From NCBI RefSeq assembly GCF_016785085.1, contig NZ_JAENHO010000003.1:682001-746000 (forward strand): DNA of 64,000 nt. The letters run 5' to 3'. The notes under the pieces are model-generated. The model saw only the letters and a program-made list of their open reading frames with translations, was not told the DNA's origin and made no database searches. Position numbers and translations under genes: made by a program. This DNA comes from Paractinoplanes lichenicola. Lineage in GTDB: Bacteria; Actinomycetota; Actinomycetes; Mycobacteriales; Micromonosporaceae. This document shows positions 55,498 to 64,000 of this stretch, one piece after another; positions within the stretch are counted from its first letter, which is position 1; each line of letters opens with the position of its first letter.

Positions 55498-56775
55498 GTG
55501 GATGTGATCAGGGTGAAGGGCGGCACGCCGCTGACCGGTGAGGTCACTGTGGGTGGCGCGAAGAACTCGGCGCTCAAGCTGATGGCGGTCGCGCTGCTCG
55601 CGCCGGGCCGCAGCGTCGTCGAGAACGTTCCGCGGATCACCGACATCGCCATCATGGCCGAGGTGCTGCGCCGGCTGGGGTGCCAGGTGTCGCTCGAGGG
55701 CGGTCAGGCCACCATCGACGTGCCCGACAATCCGGGCAGCGAGGCCGACTACGACCTGGTCCGCCGCCTGCGGGCGTCGATCTGCGTGCTCGGCCCGCTC
55801 CTCGCCCGTACGGGATATGTCCGCGTCGCCCTCCCCGGCGGCGACATGATCGGCTCCCGCGGCCTCGACATGCACGTCTCGGGTCTGGCCCGGATGGGCG
55901 CGCAGATCTCCGGCGAGCACGGCTTCGTGATCGCCTCGGCGCCAGGCGGCCTGCGCGGCGGCAAGATCTGGCTGGACTTCCCGAGCGTCGGCGCCACCGA
56001 GAATCTGCTGATGGCGGCCGTGCTGGCCAAGGGCGTGACCGAGATCGACAACGCGGCCCGCGAGCCCGAGATCGTCGACATCTGCGAGATGCTGACCGCG
56101 ATGGGCGCCAAGATCGGCGGCGCCGGCACGTCCACGCTCACCATCGAGGGCGTGCAGGAGCTCCAGCCCGTACGGCATCGGACCGTGGGCGACCGCATCG
56201 TCGGCGGCACCTGGGCGTTCGCCGCCGCGATGACCCGGGGCGACGTGACAGTGCAGGGCGTGCGGCCCGAGTTCCTCGACGTGGCGCTGGACAAGCTGGT
56301 CACGGCGGGCGCCTCGGTCGAGCCGGGCGACAACCGCTTCCGCGTCCGGATGACCGAGCGCCCCAAGGCCGTCGACATCGTGACCCTGCCCTATCCGGGC
56401 TTCGCGACCGACCTGCTGCCGATGGCGATCGGGCTGGCCGCCGTGGCCGAGGGCTCCTCGCTGATCACCGAGAACATCTTCGACGGCCGCTTCATGTTCG
56501 TGAACGAGATGGTGCGCCTGGGCGCCGACATCCGCACGGACGGCCACCACGCGGTGGTCAACGGGCGGGAGCGGCTTTCCGGGGCGCCGGTGCGGGCCAC
56601 CGACATCCGGGCCGGGGCGGGGCTGGTCATCGCCGGCCTGTGCGCCGAGGGCGTGACCGAGGTCGGCGAGGTGCACCACATCGACCGGGGCTATCCCGAC
56701 TTCGTGGCCGACCTGGCCAAGCTGGGCGTCGAGGTCGAGCGGGCCGACGTGCCCGAGCCGACGTTCGACTTCTGA
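55498..56775 (+). CDS. murA: UDP-GlcNAc enolpyruvyl transferase, Cys-to-Asp form
   Basis: 425 residues. First committed step of peptidoglycan synthesis: transfers enolpyruvate from PEP to UDP-GlcNAc. The substrate Lys-Asn pair is in [12 protein letters not shown]. The active-site loop reads [16 protein letters not shown]: the Cys of E. coli MurA (Cys115) is Asp116 here, as in mycobacteria, which prevents covalent fosfomycin attack. GTG 55498 is used because family homology begins there and a -10 box lies 7 nt upstream. It is convergent with a small membrane-protein gene. Confidence 0.97.
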   Translation: MDVIRVKGGTPLTGEVTVGGAKNSALKLMAVALLAPGRSVVENVPRITDIAIMAEVLRRLGCQVSLEGGQATIDVPDNPGSEADYDLVRRLRASICVLGPLLARTGYVRVALPGGDMIGSRGLDMHVSGLARMGAQISGEHGFVIASAPGGLRGGKIWLDFPSVGATENLLMAAVLAKGVTEIDNAAREPEIVDICEMLTAMGAKIGGAGTSTLTIEGVQELQPVRHRTVGDRIVGGTWAFAAAMTRGDVTVQGVRPEFLDVALDKLVTAGASVEPGDNRFRVRMTERPKAVDIVTLPYPGFATDLLPMAIGLAAVAEGSSLITENIFDGRFMFVNEMVRLGADIRTDGHHAVVNGRERLSGAPVRATDIRAGAGLVIAGLCAEGVTEVGEVHHIDRGYPDFVADLAKLGVEVERADVPEPTFDF

Positions 56776-56796
56776 CAAGGCCTCGGCGAAAGCGGG

Positions 56797-57135
56797 CTAG
56801 ACCGAGCCGACCAGCCGCCGGGCCGTCTCGACGTGCTCGGCGAAGACCAGCACGATGGTGCGGCCCTCCCGGTCGTACGTGTGGGTCGCTCTGATGCCCG
56901 CCTCGCCGAGGAGCTGCCGGATCTCGTCGGCCACCTCGGCGTCGGTGGTGACCGCGGCCGGGCAGAGCAGGCCGTAGTCGTCGGAGTCGCCGAAGATGGC
57001 CAGCCCGGTGCCCGCCTCGGGTTCCGTCGCGAGCGTCCACTGCAGGCCCATCCGCCAGAAGACCGCGCCGAGCAGGCCGACCAGGCCTACGGCGATCAGC
57101 GGCCCGATGAGGTACCAGCCGTTGCCCGACGCCAT
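56797..57135 (-). CDS. Small membrane protein, unknown
   Basis: 112 residues, not recognised. One N-terminal membrane helix (YLIGPLIAVGLVGLLGAVFW) and a cytoplasmic alpha/beta domain with GLLCPAAVTTDAEVADEIRQLLGEAGIRATHTYDREG in several strands and helices. ATG 57135 follows GAGACT by 6 nt (leaderless). It probably belongs to a conserved actinobacterial family of unknown function. Confidence 0.75.
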   Translation of the reverse strand: MASGNGWYLIGPLIAVGLVGLLGAVFWRMGLQWTLATEPEAGTGLAIFGDSDDYGLLCPAAVTTDAEVADEIRQLLGEAGIRATHTYDREGRTIVLVFAEHVETARRLVGSV

Positions 57136-57141
57136 GGGCAT

Positions 57142-57147
57142 AGTCTC
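57142..57147 (-). promoter_or_regulatory. -10 box of leaderless membrane-protein gene
   Basis: GAGACT on the minus strand, 6 nt (ATGCCC) before the ATG at 57135. Confidence 0.45.
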
Positions 57148-57271
57148 GCACCGGTACGTGCGCTTTTTCCCCGAAATTGCCCCGATCGGGCGGCACCCCC
57201 TGGGCTGAGTTTCCGTTCAGTAACCCGGCTAATGTGAGCCTGTTGTTCTCGACGTCGAGGGAGAAGCACAC

Positions 57272-58120
57272 ATGGCGGGTCGACTCGCGGTCATCGGCTC
57301 CGGGCTGATGGGTTCCGGCATCGCGCAGGTCTCGGCGCAGGCCGGCTGGCACGTCACGATGCGGGACGTGGACGACGCGGCGACCGGCCGCGGCATGGTG
57401 GCGATCCGTGACTCGCTGAGCCGGTTCGCGGCCAAGGGCAAGATCACCGAGGAGGAGGCCGAGGCCACCCTGGGCCGGATCACTCCCACCACCGACCTCG
57501 ACGCGGCCGCCGACGCCGACGTGGTGGTCGAGGCCATCTACGAGAAGGTCGAGGCCAAGCACGACGTCTTCCGCACCCTCGACAAGATCTGCAAGGCCGA
57601 CGCCGTGCTCGGCACGAACACGTCGGCCATCCCGATCACCCAGATCGCGACCGTCACGCAGCGGCCCGAGTCGGTGGTCGGCATCCACTTCTTCTCGCCG
57701 GTGCCGATGATGAAGCTGGTCGAGCTCGTCCGGGGCTATCAGACCTCCGACGAGACGCTGGCCGCCGCCCGGGCGTTCGCGGAGGAGGTCGGCAAGACCT
57801 GCGTCGAGGTCAAGCGGGACGTGGCCGGCTTCGTCTCCAACCGCCTGTTCAGCGCGATACTGGTCGAGGCGGTCCAGCTGGTCGAGTCGGGCGTGGTCAG
57901 CGCGGCCGACCTCGACACCGTGATGAAGCTGGGCTTCGGCCACTCGATGGGCCCGCTGGCCACGGTCGACCTGACCGGCCTCGACGTCATGCTCAACGCG
58001 GCGACGAACATCTACCGCGACACCGCGGACGAGAAGTTCTTCCCGCCGGAGCTGCTGCAGCGCATGGTGCAGGCGGGCGACCTGGGCCGGAAGACCGGTA
58101 AGGGCTTCTATACGTACTAA
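57272..58120 (+). CDS. 3-hydroxybutyryl-CoA dehydrogenase
   Basis: 282 residues, the stand-alone size. Oxidises or reduces the 3-hydroxyl of short acyl-CoA with NAD(P). The Rossmann motif is LAVIGSGLMGSGIAQVSAQAG. The catalytic His-Glu pair is in VGIHFFSPVPMMKLVELV, and the conserved KRDVAGFVSNRLF is present. Serves butyrate/PHB or branched acid metabolism; no partner genes are adjacent. GGAG lies upstream of the ATG. Confidence 0.94.
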   Translation: MAGRLAVIGSGLMGSGIAQVSAQAGWHVTMRDVDDAATGRGMVAIRDSLSRFAAKGKITEEEAEATLGRITPTTDLDAAADADVVVEAIYEKVEAKHDVFRTLDKICKADAVLGTNTSAIPITQIATVTQRPESVVGIHFFSPVPMMKLVELVRGYQTSDETLAAARAFAEEVGKTCVEVKRDVAGFVSNRLFSAILVEAVQLVESGVVSAADLDTVMKLGFGHSMGPLATVDLTGLDVMLNAATNIYRDTADEKFFPPELLQRMVQAGDLGRKTGKGFYTY

Positions 58121-58126
58121 AGGTCC

Positions 58127-58132
58127 TATTAT
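58127..58132 (+). promoter_or_regulatory. -10 box of leaderless hypothetical gene
   Basis: TATTAT, 6 nt (TTCCGT) before the ATG at 58139. It is the most AT-rich of the leaderless promoters here. Confidence 0.6.
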
Positions 58133-58138
58133 TTCCGT

Positions 58139-58459
58139 ATGGCGAATACGGGACCAGGGCCCGAAGAGATGCAGTGGGCGCTCGCCGAGGCCAGCAAGGA
58201 GGCCTTGGCGGTCGCCCCGGGCTGGTTCCGCGCGTGGCCCCCGGGGTCGGACGAGCGCTGGTCGGCCGTGAACGTGCGGGCGGCCACGCAGGTCGTCGTC
58301 AACCACAGCCGCGAGGACGACCGGCACCCGAACAGCTGGACCGTGCGCGCCGTCTTCGGCACTCACACGGTCGAGCTGCGCCTGGGCCCGTACGACTCCA
58401 AGGAGCAGGCCATCCTGGTCGCGCACGCCGTGCTGTCGGTGGGATACAAGGACGCCTAG
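58139..58459 (+). CDS. Hypothetical small soluble protein
   Basis: 106 residues, not recognised. Mixed alpha/beta with conserved-looking segments EEMQWALAEASKEAL, WFRAWPPGSDERW and FGTHTVELRLGPYDSKEQAIL. No signal peptide or membrane helix. The AT-rich -10 box right before the ATG supports a real leaderless gene. Its stop overlaps the convergent CNNM gene by 4 bp. Confidence 0.75.
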   Translation: MANTGPGPEEMQWALAEASKEALAVAPGWFRAWPPGSDERWSAVNVRAATQVVVNHSREDDRHPNSWTVRAVFGTHTVELRLGPYDSKEQAILVAHAVLSVGYKDA

Positions 58460-59757
58460 GCGTCCTGCTCCTCGAGCTCGCGCGGGGCCACCCGCAACCG
58501 GATCTTGGTGATCGCCCGGCCGGTGACCTCGACGACCTCGGCCGTGTGCCCGTCGACCTGCACGGACTCGCCCGGCTCGGTGGGGATGTGCCCGAGGTGG
58601 GCCAGCACCAGGCCGGCCACCGTCGTGTAGTCGCCCTCGTCCAGGTGCTCGACGTCGACGCCGATGTCGGGCAGGTCGTGGATCGGGAACGTGCCGGGCA
58701 GCAGCATCGAGCCGTCGGGCTCGCGCACCACCGACTGCACGTCGCGGTCGGTCTCGTCGTAGATCTCGCCCACGACCTCCTCGACCAGGTCCTCCATGGT
58801 CACGATGCCGTCGATGGCGCCGCGCTCGTCCACGACCAGCGCGAGCTGCTGGCGCTGGACCCGCATCTGCTTCATCGCGTCCGACACCTTGAGCGTCTCG
58901 GGCAGGAACAAAGGCGCGTACATGTGATCTCGTACGGGACCCTGGGCGTTGATCAGATCGCGCAGGTGCACCACGCCGAGCACGTCGTCGAGGCCCATCG
59001 GCCCGGTGACCGGCGCCCGCGAGTGACCGCCCGCGATCAGCTGGGCCAGGGCCTCGTGCGAGTGCGCCTCGCCGCCGACGATGAGCACGTCGCGCCGGGG
59101 CACGAGGATCTCGCGCAGGATCCGGTCGGCGATCTCGAACGCGCCGCTGATGATCGTGCGCTGCTCGGGCGTGAACTCCTGCTGCTGGGTGACCAGGTCG
59201 CGGATCTCCTCGGTGGTCACCTCCTCGCGGGCCGCGTTCGGGTCGGCGCCGGTCAGCCGGACGACCATGTCGGTCGACTTGCCGAGCAGCCAGACCACGG
59301 GCCGCGACAGCGAGGCCAGCATGTCGAGCGGGCGGGCCACCAGCATCGCCCAGCCCTCGGCGCGCTGCATCGCGATGCGCTTGGGGGCGAGCTCGCCGAT
59401 CACCAGCGTGAAGAAGGTCAGCACGATGGTGACCAGCACGATCGACACCGGCTCGGCCGCCGTGCCCAGGAAATCCAGGGGGCCGGTCAGCGGCTTGGCC
59501 AGCGACACCGCGGCCGAGGCCGAGGCCAGGAAGCCGGCCAGCGTGATGCCGATCTGGATGGTGGCGAGGAACCGGTTGGGGTCGCGGGCCAGCTTGGCGA
59601 GCGTGCGGCCGGTGCGGCTCTGTCGCTCGAGCCGCTGCAGCTGACTGTCCCGCAGCGAGATCAGCGCCATCTCGCTGCCGGAGAACGCCGCGTTGAGCAG
59701 CACCAGCACGACGACGAGCACGATCTGCCAGCCATATCCGCCCATGGCGGCGACCAA
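58456..59757 (-). CDS. CNNM/CorC-type hemolysin-family membrane protein
   Basis: 433 residues. The DUF21 membrane domain (about 1-190, starting GWQIVLVVVLVLLNAAFSGSEMALISL, with LTFFTLVIGELAPKRIAMQ) is followed by a CBS pair (about 210-330; ILVPRRDVLIVGG, ALVVDERGAIDGIVTMEDLVEEVVGEI) and a CorC/HlyC domain near the C-terminus (VEHLDEGDYTTVAGLVLAHLGHIP). Homologs export Mg2+ or Na+. The start is TTG 59757 or ATG 59745; the site AAGGGG fits the latter at 12 nt poorly, so this is unsettled. Confidence 0.9.
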   Translation of the reverse strand: MVAAMGGYGWQIVLVVVLVLLNAAFSGSEMALISLRDSQLQRLERQSRTGRTLAKLARDPNRFLATIQIGITLAGFLASASAAVSLAKPLTGPLDFLGTAAEPVSIVLVTIVLTFFTLVIGELAPKRIAMQRAEGWAMLVARPLDMLASLSRPVVWLLGKSTDMVVRLTGADPNAAREEVTTEEIRDLVTQQQEFTPEQRTIISGAFEIADRILREILVPRRDVLIVGGEAHSHEALAQLIAGGHSRAPVTGPMGLDDVLGVVHLRDLINAQGPVRDHMYAPLFLPETLKVSDAMKQMRVQRQQLALVVDERGAIDGIVTMEDLVEEVVGEIYDETDRDVQSVVREPDGSMLLPGTFPIHDLPDIGVDVEHLDEGDYTTVAGLVLAHLGHIPTEPGESVQVDGHTAEVVEVTGRAITKIRLRVAPRELEEQDA

Positions 59758-59852
59758 CCCCTTCGATTGTGATCCCGCCGTGTTACCCGCCGACGGTAAA
59801 GGTCAAGCCTGTCAGAACCGGGCGATGGCTCGCTCCGCGGAGTGACATTTTG

Positions 59853-59934
59853 GCGGACGGCGAATCAGTGGGTCGAGGCGAACGCCAGGGACAGCGGACG
59901 GCGGATCAGTGGTTTGAAGCGAACGCCAGGGACA
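59853..59934. repeat. 41-bp tandem duplication at a gene end
   Basis: Two adjacent copies (59853-59893 and 59894-59934) start GCGGACGGCG and end GAACGCCAGGGACA, with a few differences in the middle. The right copy contains the stop codon and last residues of the 59906 gene; the left copy lies just beyond it and would encode nearly the same ending (-ASTH rather than -ASNH). Confidence 0.85.
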
Positions 59935-60658
59935 TCAGCGTGGCCGCGACCATGCCGCCCAGCAGGGTCAGCCCGATGCCGCCGATGTCGAGCCGCGCCT
60001 GCAGCCGGCGATGCGCGCAGAACGCCGCCACCGGCACCCCGGCCGACGGCGCCACCAGGAAGGCCAGCCAGCCCAGCCCGCGGATCACCGCCCCGCCCCA
60101 GATGCCGGTGCTGCCGAAGGTGACCAGCCCCGAGCCGACCAGGCCGGCCATCGCCGCGATGAGCGCGCCCAGCAGCGGCAGCAACGGCAGCGCCCAGCGG
60201 GGCAGCGCGCGCCGCCCGGCGGGCCGGATGGTGTGGTCGATCCGTTCGGCCGCCCGGGCCAGCAGGGCTCGCGGCGACTGCCGGGGCACCGGCGGCCGCT
60301 CCGAACCCGACTCGTGCCGCGGCAGCGCCGCCCGCGGCAGCGACTCGGCCGCGGCCGGCTCCGGCAGCTCGCCGATCGCGCGCACCCGCAGGCCGCGGGC
60401 CCGGCGCAGCTGGTCCCAGAGCCGGGCCGCCTCGCGGTCGATGTCGAGCACCTGGGCCGCCGCCGCCCCGGCCCAGCGGTCGGCCGACAGCGCGTCCCCC
60501 TCGGCCCGGGCCAACTCTCCCGCGGCCTGGGCCGAGCTCTCCTGATAGGCCTGCTCGGCGTTGCCCAGCTCGTGATCCCGGCGCCGGGTCGCCTCGGCCA
60601 GCGCGCTCACCATCAGCTGATAGTCGCGGCCGATCGGCTGACGGTCACGTGTGGTCAC
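59906..60658 (-). CDS. Coiled-coil membrane protein of the FtsK-like cluster
   Basis: 250 residues, not recognised. Residues 10-100 are charged helices (SALAEATRRRDHELGNAEQAYQESSAQAAGELARAEG in the same style as the FtsK-like N-terminus). A polar linker follows, then three or four membrane helices (WALPLLPLLGALIAAMAGLVGSG, GLGWLAFLVAPSAGVPVAAF, GIGLTLLGGMVAATLMSLAF). Its GTG start overlaps the FtsK-like gene end by 14 bp, so it is co-translated with it. It could be the membrane anchor of the translocase (inference). Confidence 0.8.
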   Translation of the reverse strand: MTTRDRQPIGRDYQLMVSALAEATRRRDHELGNAEQAYQESSAQAAGELARAEGDALSADRWAGAAAAQVLDIDREAARLWDQLRRARGLRVRAIGELPEPAAAESLPRAALPRHESGSERPPVPRQSPRALLARAAERIDHTIRPAGRRALPRWALPLLPLLGALIAAMAGLVGSGLVTFGSTGIWGGAVIRGLGWLAFLVAPSAGVPVAAFCAHRRLQARLDIGGIGLTLLGGMVAATLMSLAFASNH

Positions 60659-63245
60659 TGTTCACCTCGTACGGGACGATGACTTCGGGTGTGCGGTGCA
60701 CCGAGCGGTCGAAGAACAGGGCCCGCCGGGTGCGCGGATACCAGGCCGGACCGCCGGGCTGCGGATAGAGCGGGGCCAGGTCAGCGCCCTGCACGTCGAG
60801 GGCGACCCAGGCCCCGATCGGGTCGAGCCGGGCCCCCAGTCCGCCCAGCGAGTCGCGCAGCCGGGCCACCGAACGCCACCAGCCGAGCACGTGGGTGCGC
60901 TGCTCCGGGCCCTCGGTGACGAGCCGGCGGAGCACGGACTGGTCGGCGCCGGCGTCGAGGGCGTAGCCGATCACGTAGTGCGGCACGTCGAGCAGCGTCG
61001 TCTCGGGCAGCGCGTCGCACCAGTCGGCCGAGGGTAGCTCGGCGATCAGGCGGGCCGCCGGCCGGGCCGCGTCGGTGTCCAGGCAGACGATGCTGAAGTG
61101 CGCGGGGCCCTGCGCGGCCAGCGACAACGCGGCCGCGGCGAGGATGTCACAGGCCTCGTCCGTACGGGTCCCGAGCACCGCCAGGTTGCGGCCCGGCATG
61201 CGCCCCAGCCGGAGCCGGGCCGGTCGCGCCGCCACGTCGATGCGCTCGCCCAGCACCGCGCCGGGGGAGGAGCCGACGGGGTGGGCGGCGCTGGGCACCG
61301 GACCGGCCGGGCGGCAGCTCTCGGGCAGCAGCGGCACGGCGTCGCCGTCGAAGAGGCGGGGCTCCTCGCAGCCGTCGGGCCGGTCGCGCCACAGCCGCCG
61401 TTGCAGGCTGCGCCAGACCAGCCGGTCGCCCGCGTCGGGCAGCCGGACGATCTGGTTGGCCCCGGACGCGCCGGACTGGGCGTTGACGACGGCGTGGAAG
61501 CGCGGGATCACCGCGGCCGCCAGGTTGTCGTCGGCCAGGATGCGGCGGGCCTTGGGCAGGGCGATCCGCAGCGTGAACTGCCCGATCAGACCGGAGCGGC
61601 CCCACAGCGCCTCGATGCCGCTCACGTCCTGGCTGGCCAGGATCAGGTGGATGCCCTGCGAGCGGCCCCGGCGGGCCAGGTCCTCGAGCAGGGCCACGGC
61701 CTCGTCGGCGACCGCGTCCCGGCCGGCCAGCAGCACCTGGAACTCGTCGATGACCGCGACGATGCGGGGCCAGTGCCCGTCCGGGTCCTCCGCGCGCAGC
61801 TCGGCCAGCTTGGACGCGTCGAACCGCTTGGCCGCCTGGGCCCGGGTGCGCAGCTCCTCGCTCAGGTGCCGCAGCATGGCCAGCCCGAACTCGCGGTCGC
61901 CGTTGACGTTGATGCCGGCCAGACGCACCTGGGGCAGCCAGCCCGGGTCGCGTGGCCCCGGCACGAACCGCGCGAACGACACGCCCTCCTTGAAGTCGAG
62001 CAGATAGAGCGCGAGCTCCTCGGGGCCGTAGCGGGTGGACAGGGCGGCCAGCCATGCGTACAGGAGGTTGGTCTTGCCCGACCCGGACGGCCCGCCGATC
62101 AGCGCGTGCGGCGGGTCGTCGCCCAGCGGCACCTCGATCAGCGAGCCGTCGGTGCTGTCGCCGACCGGCGCGACCAGCCCGTGCGCCGACGACTCGGCCC
62201 AGAATTCGCGCGGCTCCAGGTCGGACAGGCGGGCCGGGGGCGGGCCGGCCCGCAGGCGCTCGGCGGTGGCCCGGCAGAAGGCGGCGACCCGGTCGGCGGG
62301 CGGCGCGGGGTCGAGGCGGATCTCCAGGTCGCCGGTGATGTCGCAGGTCGCGGTCTGGTCGCGCACCTGCAGGCGGCGCACGGTCGGGTGCTCGGCGAGC
62401 TCGAGACCCCGTACGAGAAGGTGCACTCCACACGAGACCCCGGTGCGCACGATCCGGTCGAGCTGGGCCCGCTGGGCGTTGGTCAGCTCCTCGGTCGTGG
62501 CCGAGTCGGCCAGCAGCACGACCACCCGCCACGGCTCGGGCCGCGGGCCGGGAGTGGCCGCGGTCAGGTCGGCCAGCGACTGGTATTCGCCGGCCAGCAC
62601 GGTCTCGTTGACCCGGCAGATGTGCTCGACCAGCTCGTCGAGGGCCGGCCCGAGCCCGCCCGGCCCGACGAACGAGATGCCCAGCGGGGCGAACGACGCC
62701 AGCGTGCCGCCCAGGTATTCGGGGTCGTAGACGGTCAGCTCGACGTCCCCCGGGCGGGTGGTGCCGAGCGCGCGCAGCAGCAGGCCGGTGATCACGCCGT
62801 CGGCGGTCTCGGCCGGCCCGTCCAGGTTGACGTGGGCCGCGTCGAGGAACGGGACGAGCGCGGGCAGGGCGGCCGTGTCGTCCAGGGTCAGCGTGCCGAT
62901 CCGGAGCAGGCCGGGGCGGGCGCCGGGCTCGGGCTCGGTCGGCGACCACATGCGCCAGGGCAGCCCGGCCGCCCCGGTGGCGTTGCGGGCGGCCAGCTGC
63001 CGCACGTTGCCGGCCAGCCGCGACGACTCGAACTGGAAGCGGCGCTGGATGTCGCGGCGGGCCGAGTCGCGCGCCTCGGCCAGCTGGTTGAGGCAGGTCG
63101 AATACGCGTCGCGCACGAGCTGCCGCCGGGTCTGTGCCTCGCCCCGGGCCGTCTCGGCCTCGGCCAGCACCACCCGGGCCGCTCCGCGCGCCTCGGCCAA
63201 CTCCTGCCGGACGGCGGCGACCAGCGCGTTGCGGTGGTTACCCAC
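60645..63245 (-). CDS. FtsK/SpoIIIE-like ATPase with N-terminal coiled coil
   Basis: 866 residues with no membrane helix. Residues 1-80 are a charged coiled coil (RQELAEARGAARVVLAEAETARGEA). The FtsK/SpoIIIE domain (about 370-620) has Walker A ALIGGPSGSGKTNLLYAW and Walker B RIVAVIDEFQVLL, then DLARRGRSQGIHLILASQ. A second degenerate ATPase-like module follows (LAVLGTRTDEACDILAAAALSL, lacking GKT). The gamma DNA-reading domain of true FtsK is absent. Such proteins pump DNA or protein; EssC-type secretion ATPases have tandem modules like this, but no WxG100 gene is visible. GTG start after GGGGGG. Confidence 0.88.
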   Translation of the reverse strand: MGNHRNALVAAVRQELAEARGAARVVLAEAETARGEAQTRRQLVRDAYSTCLNQLAEARDSARRDIQRRFQFESSRLAGNVRQLAARNATGAAGLPWRMWSPTEPEPGARPGLLRIGTLTLDDTAALPALVPFLDAAHVNLDGPAETADGVITGLLLRALGTTRPGDVELTVYDPEYLGGTLASFAPLGISFVGPGGLGPALDELVEHICRVNETVLAGEYQSLADLTAATPGPRPEPWRVVVLLADSATTEELTNAQRAQLDRIVRTGVSCGVHLLVRGLELAEHPTVRRLQVRDQTATCDITGDLEIRLDPAPPADRVAAFCRATAERLRAGPPPARLSDLEPREFWAESSAHGLVAPVGDSTDGSLIEVPLGDDPPHALIGGPSGSGKTNLLYAWLAALSTRYGPEELALYLLDFKEGVSFARFVPGPRDPGWLPQVRLAGINVNGDREFGLAMLRHLSEELRTRAQAAKRFDASKLAELRAEDPDGHWPRIVAVIDEFQVLLAGRDAVADEAVALLEDLARRGRSQGIHLILASQDVSGIEALWGRSGLIGQFTLRIALPKARRILADDNLAAAVIPRFHAVVNAQSGASGANQIVRLPDAGDRLVWRSLQRRLWRDRPDGCEEPRLFDGDAVPLLPESCRPAGPVPSAAHPVGSSPGAVLGERIDVAARPARLRLGRMPGRNLAVLGTRTDEACDILAAAALSLAAQGPAHFSIVCLDTDAARPAARLIAELPSADWCDALPETTLLDVPHYVIGYALDAGADQSVLRRLVTEGPEQRTHVLGWWRSVARLRDSLGGLGARLDPIGAWVALDVQGADLAPLYPQPGGPAWYPRTRRALFFDRSVHRTPEVIVPYEVNSDHT

Positions 63246-63302
63246 ACGACCCCCCGAAATTCACGTTGGGGGATTTTACCTATTTTCGCCCGAAGCGTCG
63301 GA

Positions 63303-63995
63303 TTATGTGCTGCGTGTCGGGGTGCTTCGCTGCCGGGCCACGAGCCGCGGGTCGGTGGTGATCAGCTCGTCCCAGAGCCGGGCCGCGACCAGCGCGGCCG
63401 CCTCGTTGTGCCAGCGCCGCAGGGTGCCGCGGGGCACATAGCGGCGCATCCAGTCGAGCGCCTGCCGTGCGTCCCGGTCCAGCCCGTCGGTCCGGAGTTT
63501 CCGCCCGTACGGGTTGAGCCCGAGCACGGTGCAGAAGTGCAACGCGTTGTAGTGCCGCCACTCGTCGGTCGTCTCGAACGCCCCCGCCGGGCGCAGCCGA
63601 TCGATCTTGTCCTGGAGCAGCGCCCGCAGCTCCACCGCCCGCTCGAGCGGCTGGTCGAGCGCGCGCCCGCGGAGCCGCCGGTCGACGGCGGGCAGGTCGG
63701 TCAGCGGGCTGCGCATCAGCCGGCCGAGGTCGCCGTAGTTGTCGAGCGCCTGCCGCGCGAACCGCAGGAACTCGTCCTCGCCGGTGGCCAGCAGCCGGTG
63801 CCGCTGCCGGCGCCGGGGCAGCGCCTCGGCCAGCAACAGCAGGGCCGATCTGTCCTGCCGCAGCCGCTCCTCGCCGCGGAACGCGAGCACGTCGAGCCCG
63901 CGCCGCACCGGACCCTCCAGCCCGGCCACCGACATCGCCGCCGCGACCAGCAGGAACTGCAGGACCGTGACGACGGTGTCGTCCACCGCGACCAA
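63303..63995 (-). CDS. Hypothetical protein of the FtsK-like cluster, start uncertain
   Basis: 230 residues, not recognised. A short hydrophobic N-terminus (TVLQFLLVAAAMSVAGL) and a helical, Arg-rich body with RQALDNYGDLGRLM, YNALHFCTVLGLNPYGRKL and RYVPRGTLRRWHNEAAALVAARLWDEL. The frame is open to the window edge, so the true start may lie outside; TTG 63995 and GTG 63986 are the inside candidates. It ends 57 bp before the FtsK-like gene in the same direction, so it probably heads that operon. Confidence 0.7.
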   Translation of the reverse strand: MVAVDDTVVTVLQFLLVAAAMSVAGLEGPVRRGLDVLAFRGEERLRQDRSALLLLAEALPRRRQRHRLLATGEDEFLRFARQALDNYGDLGRLMRSPLTDLPAVDRRLRGRALDQPLERAVELRALLQDKIDRLRPAGAFETTDEWRHYNALHFCTVLGLNPYGRKLRTDGLDRDARQALDWMRRYVPRGTLRRWHNEAAALVAARLWDELITTDPRLVARQRSTPTRST

Positions 63996-64000
63996 GGTGA

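Overview
This is high-GC DNA with dense coding on both strands, many GTG and TTG starts and many start codons that directly follow a promoter -10 box. It comes from an actinobacterium. The family Micromonosporaceae (Actinoplanes-like) fits best, but that placement is an inference from style and gene order, not from a phylogeny.

The backbone follows a gene order I know from other actinobacteria (for example Mycobacterium tuberculosis Rv1292 to Rv1315): argS, lysA, hom, thrC, thrB, rho, rpmE, prfA, prmC, sua5, atpI to atpC, a DUF2550 gene, a cobalamin adenosyltransferase and murA. The deviations are blocks of accessory genes: (a) a MarR/RND-efflux/MFS block between thrC and thrB; (b) a nitric oxide synthase and a two-gene RNA-repair operon between rho and rpmE; (c) a beta-propeller protein and a GGDEF protein between prfA and prmC; (d) a low-molecular-weight phosphatase, a second Sua5, a reductase-like gene and glyA where rfe/wecA would be expected; (e) a LytR-CpsA-Psr gene between atpD and atpC; (f) phzF, a PheRS-like gene with an apparent attenuator, and a MITE-like inverted repeat between the DUF2550 gene and the adenosyltransferase.

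Region by region: 1-12.0 kb is an accessory segment of regulators (TetR, HxlR, AraC, ArsR), hydrolases, a DHA2-type exporter cut by the window edge, a Ser/Thr kinase and an isocitrate-lyase-family enzyme. 12.0-12.9 kb has no credible gene but holds a 52-bp tandem repeat, hairpins and tRNA-Arg(CCG). 13.0-14.5 kb is a DUF305/DUF3105 pair. 14.6-20.0 kb is argS and the aspartate-family pathway (lysA, hom, thrC), completed by thrB at 25.6 kb. 26.6-28.9 kb is rho with a structured leader. 31.9-39.4 kb is a translation block (L31, RF1, the RF1 methyltransferase and two YrdC/Sua5 proteins). 40.9-51.5 kb holds glyA and the F1Fo ATP synthase genes, with atpC separated from the rest by LCP and two hairpin terminators. 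52-57 kb is the PheRS-like region, the adenosyltransferase and murA, whose catalytic Cys is replaced by Asp. 57-64 kb has a 3-hydroxyacyl-CoA dehydrogenase, a CNNM/CorC-type protein and a three-gene FtsK-like cluster running off the window edge.

The most unusual items are the monomeric PheRS-alpha-like protein with its leader peptide and terminator, the neighbouring twin DnaA boxes and inverted-repeat element, the T4-type Pnkp/RNA ligase pair, the stand-alone NOS, the active-site-degenerate first Sua5 paralog, and the separated atpC.
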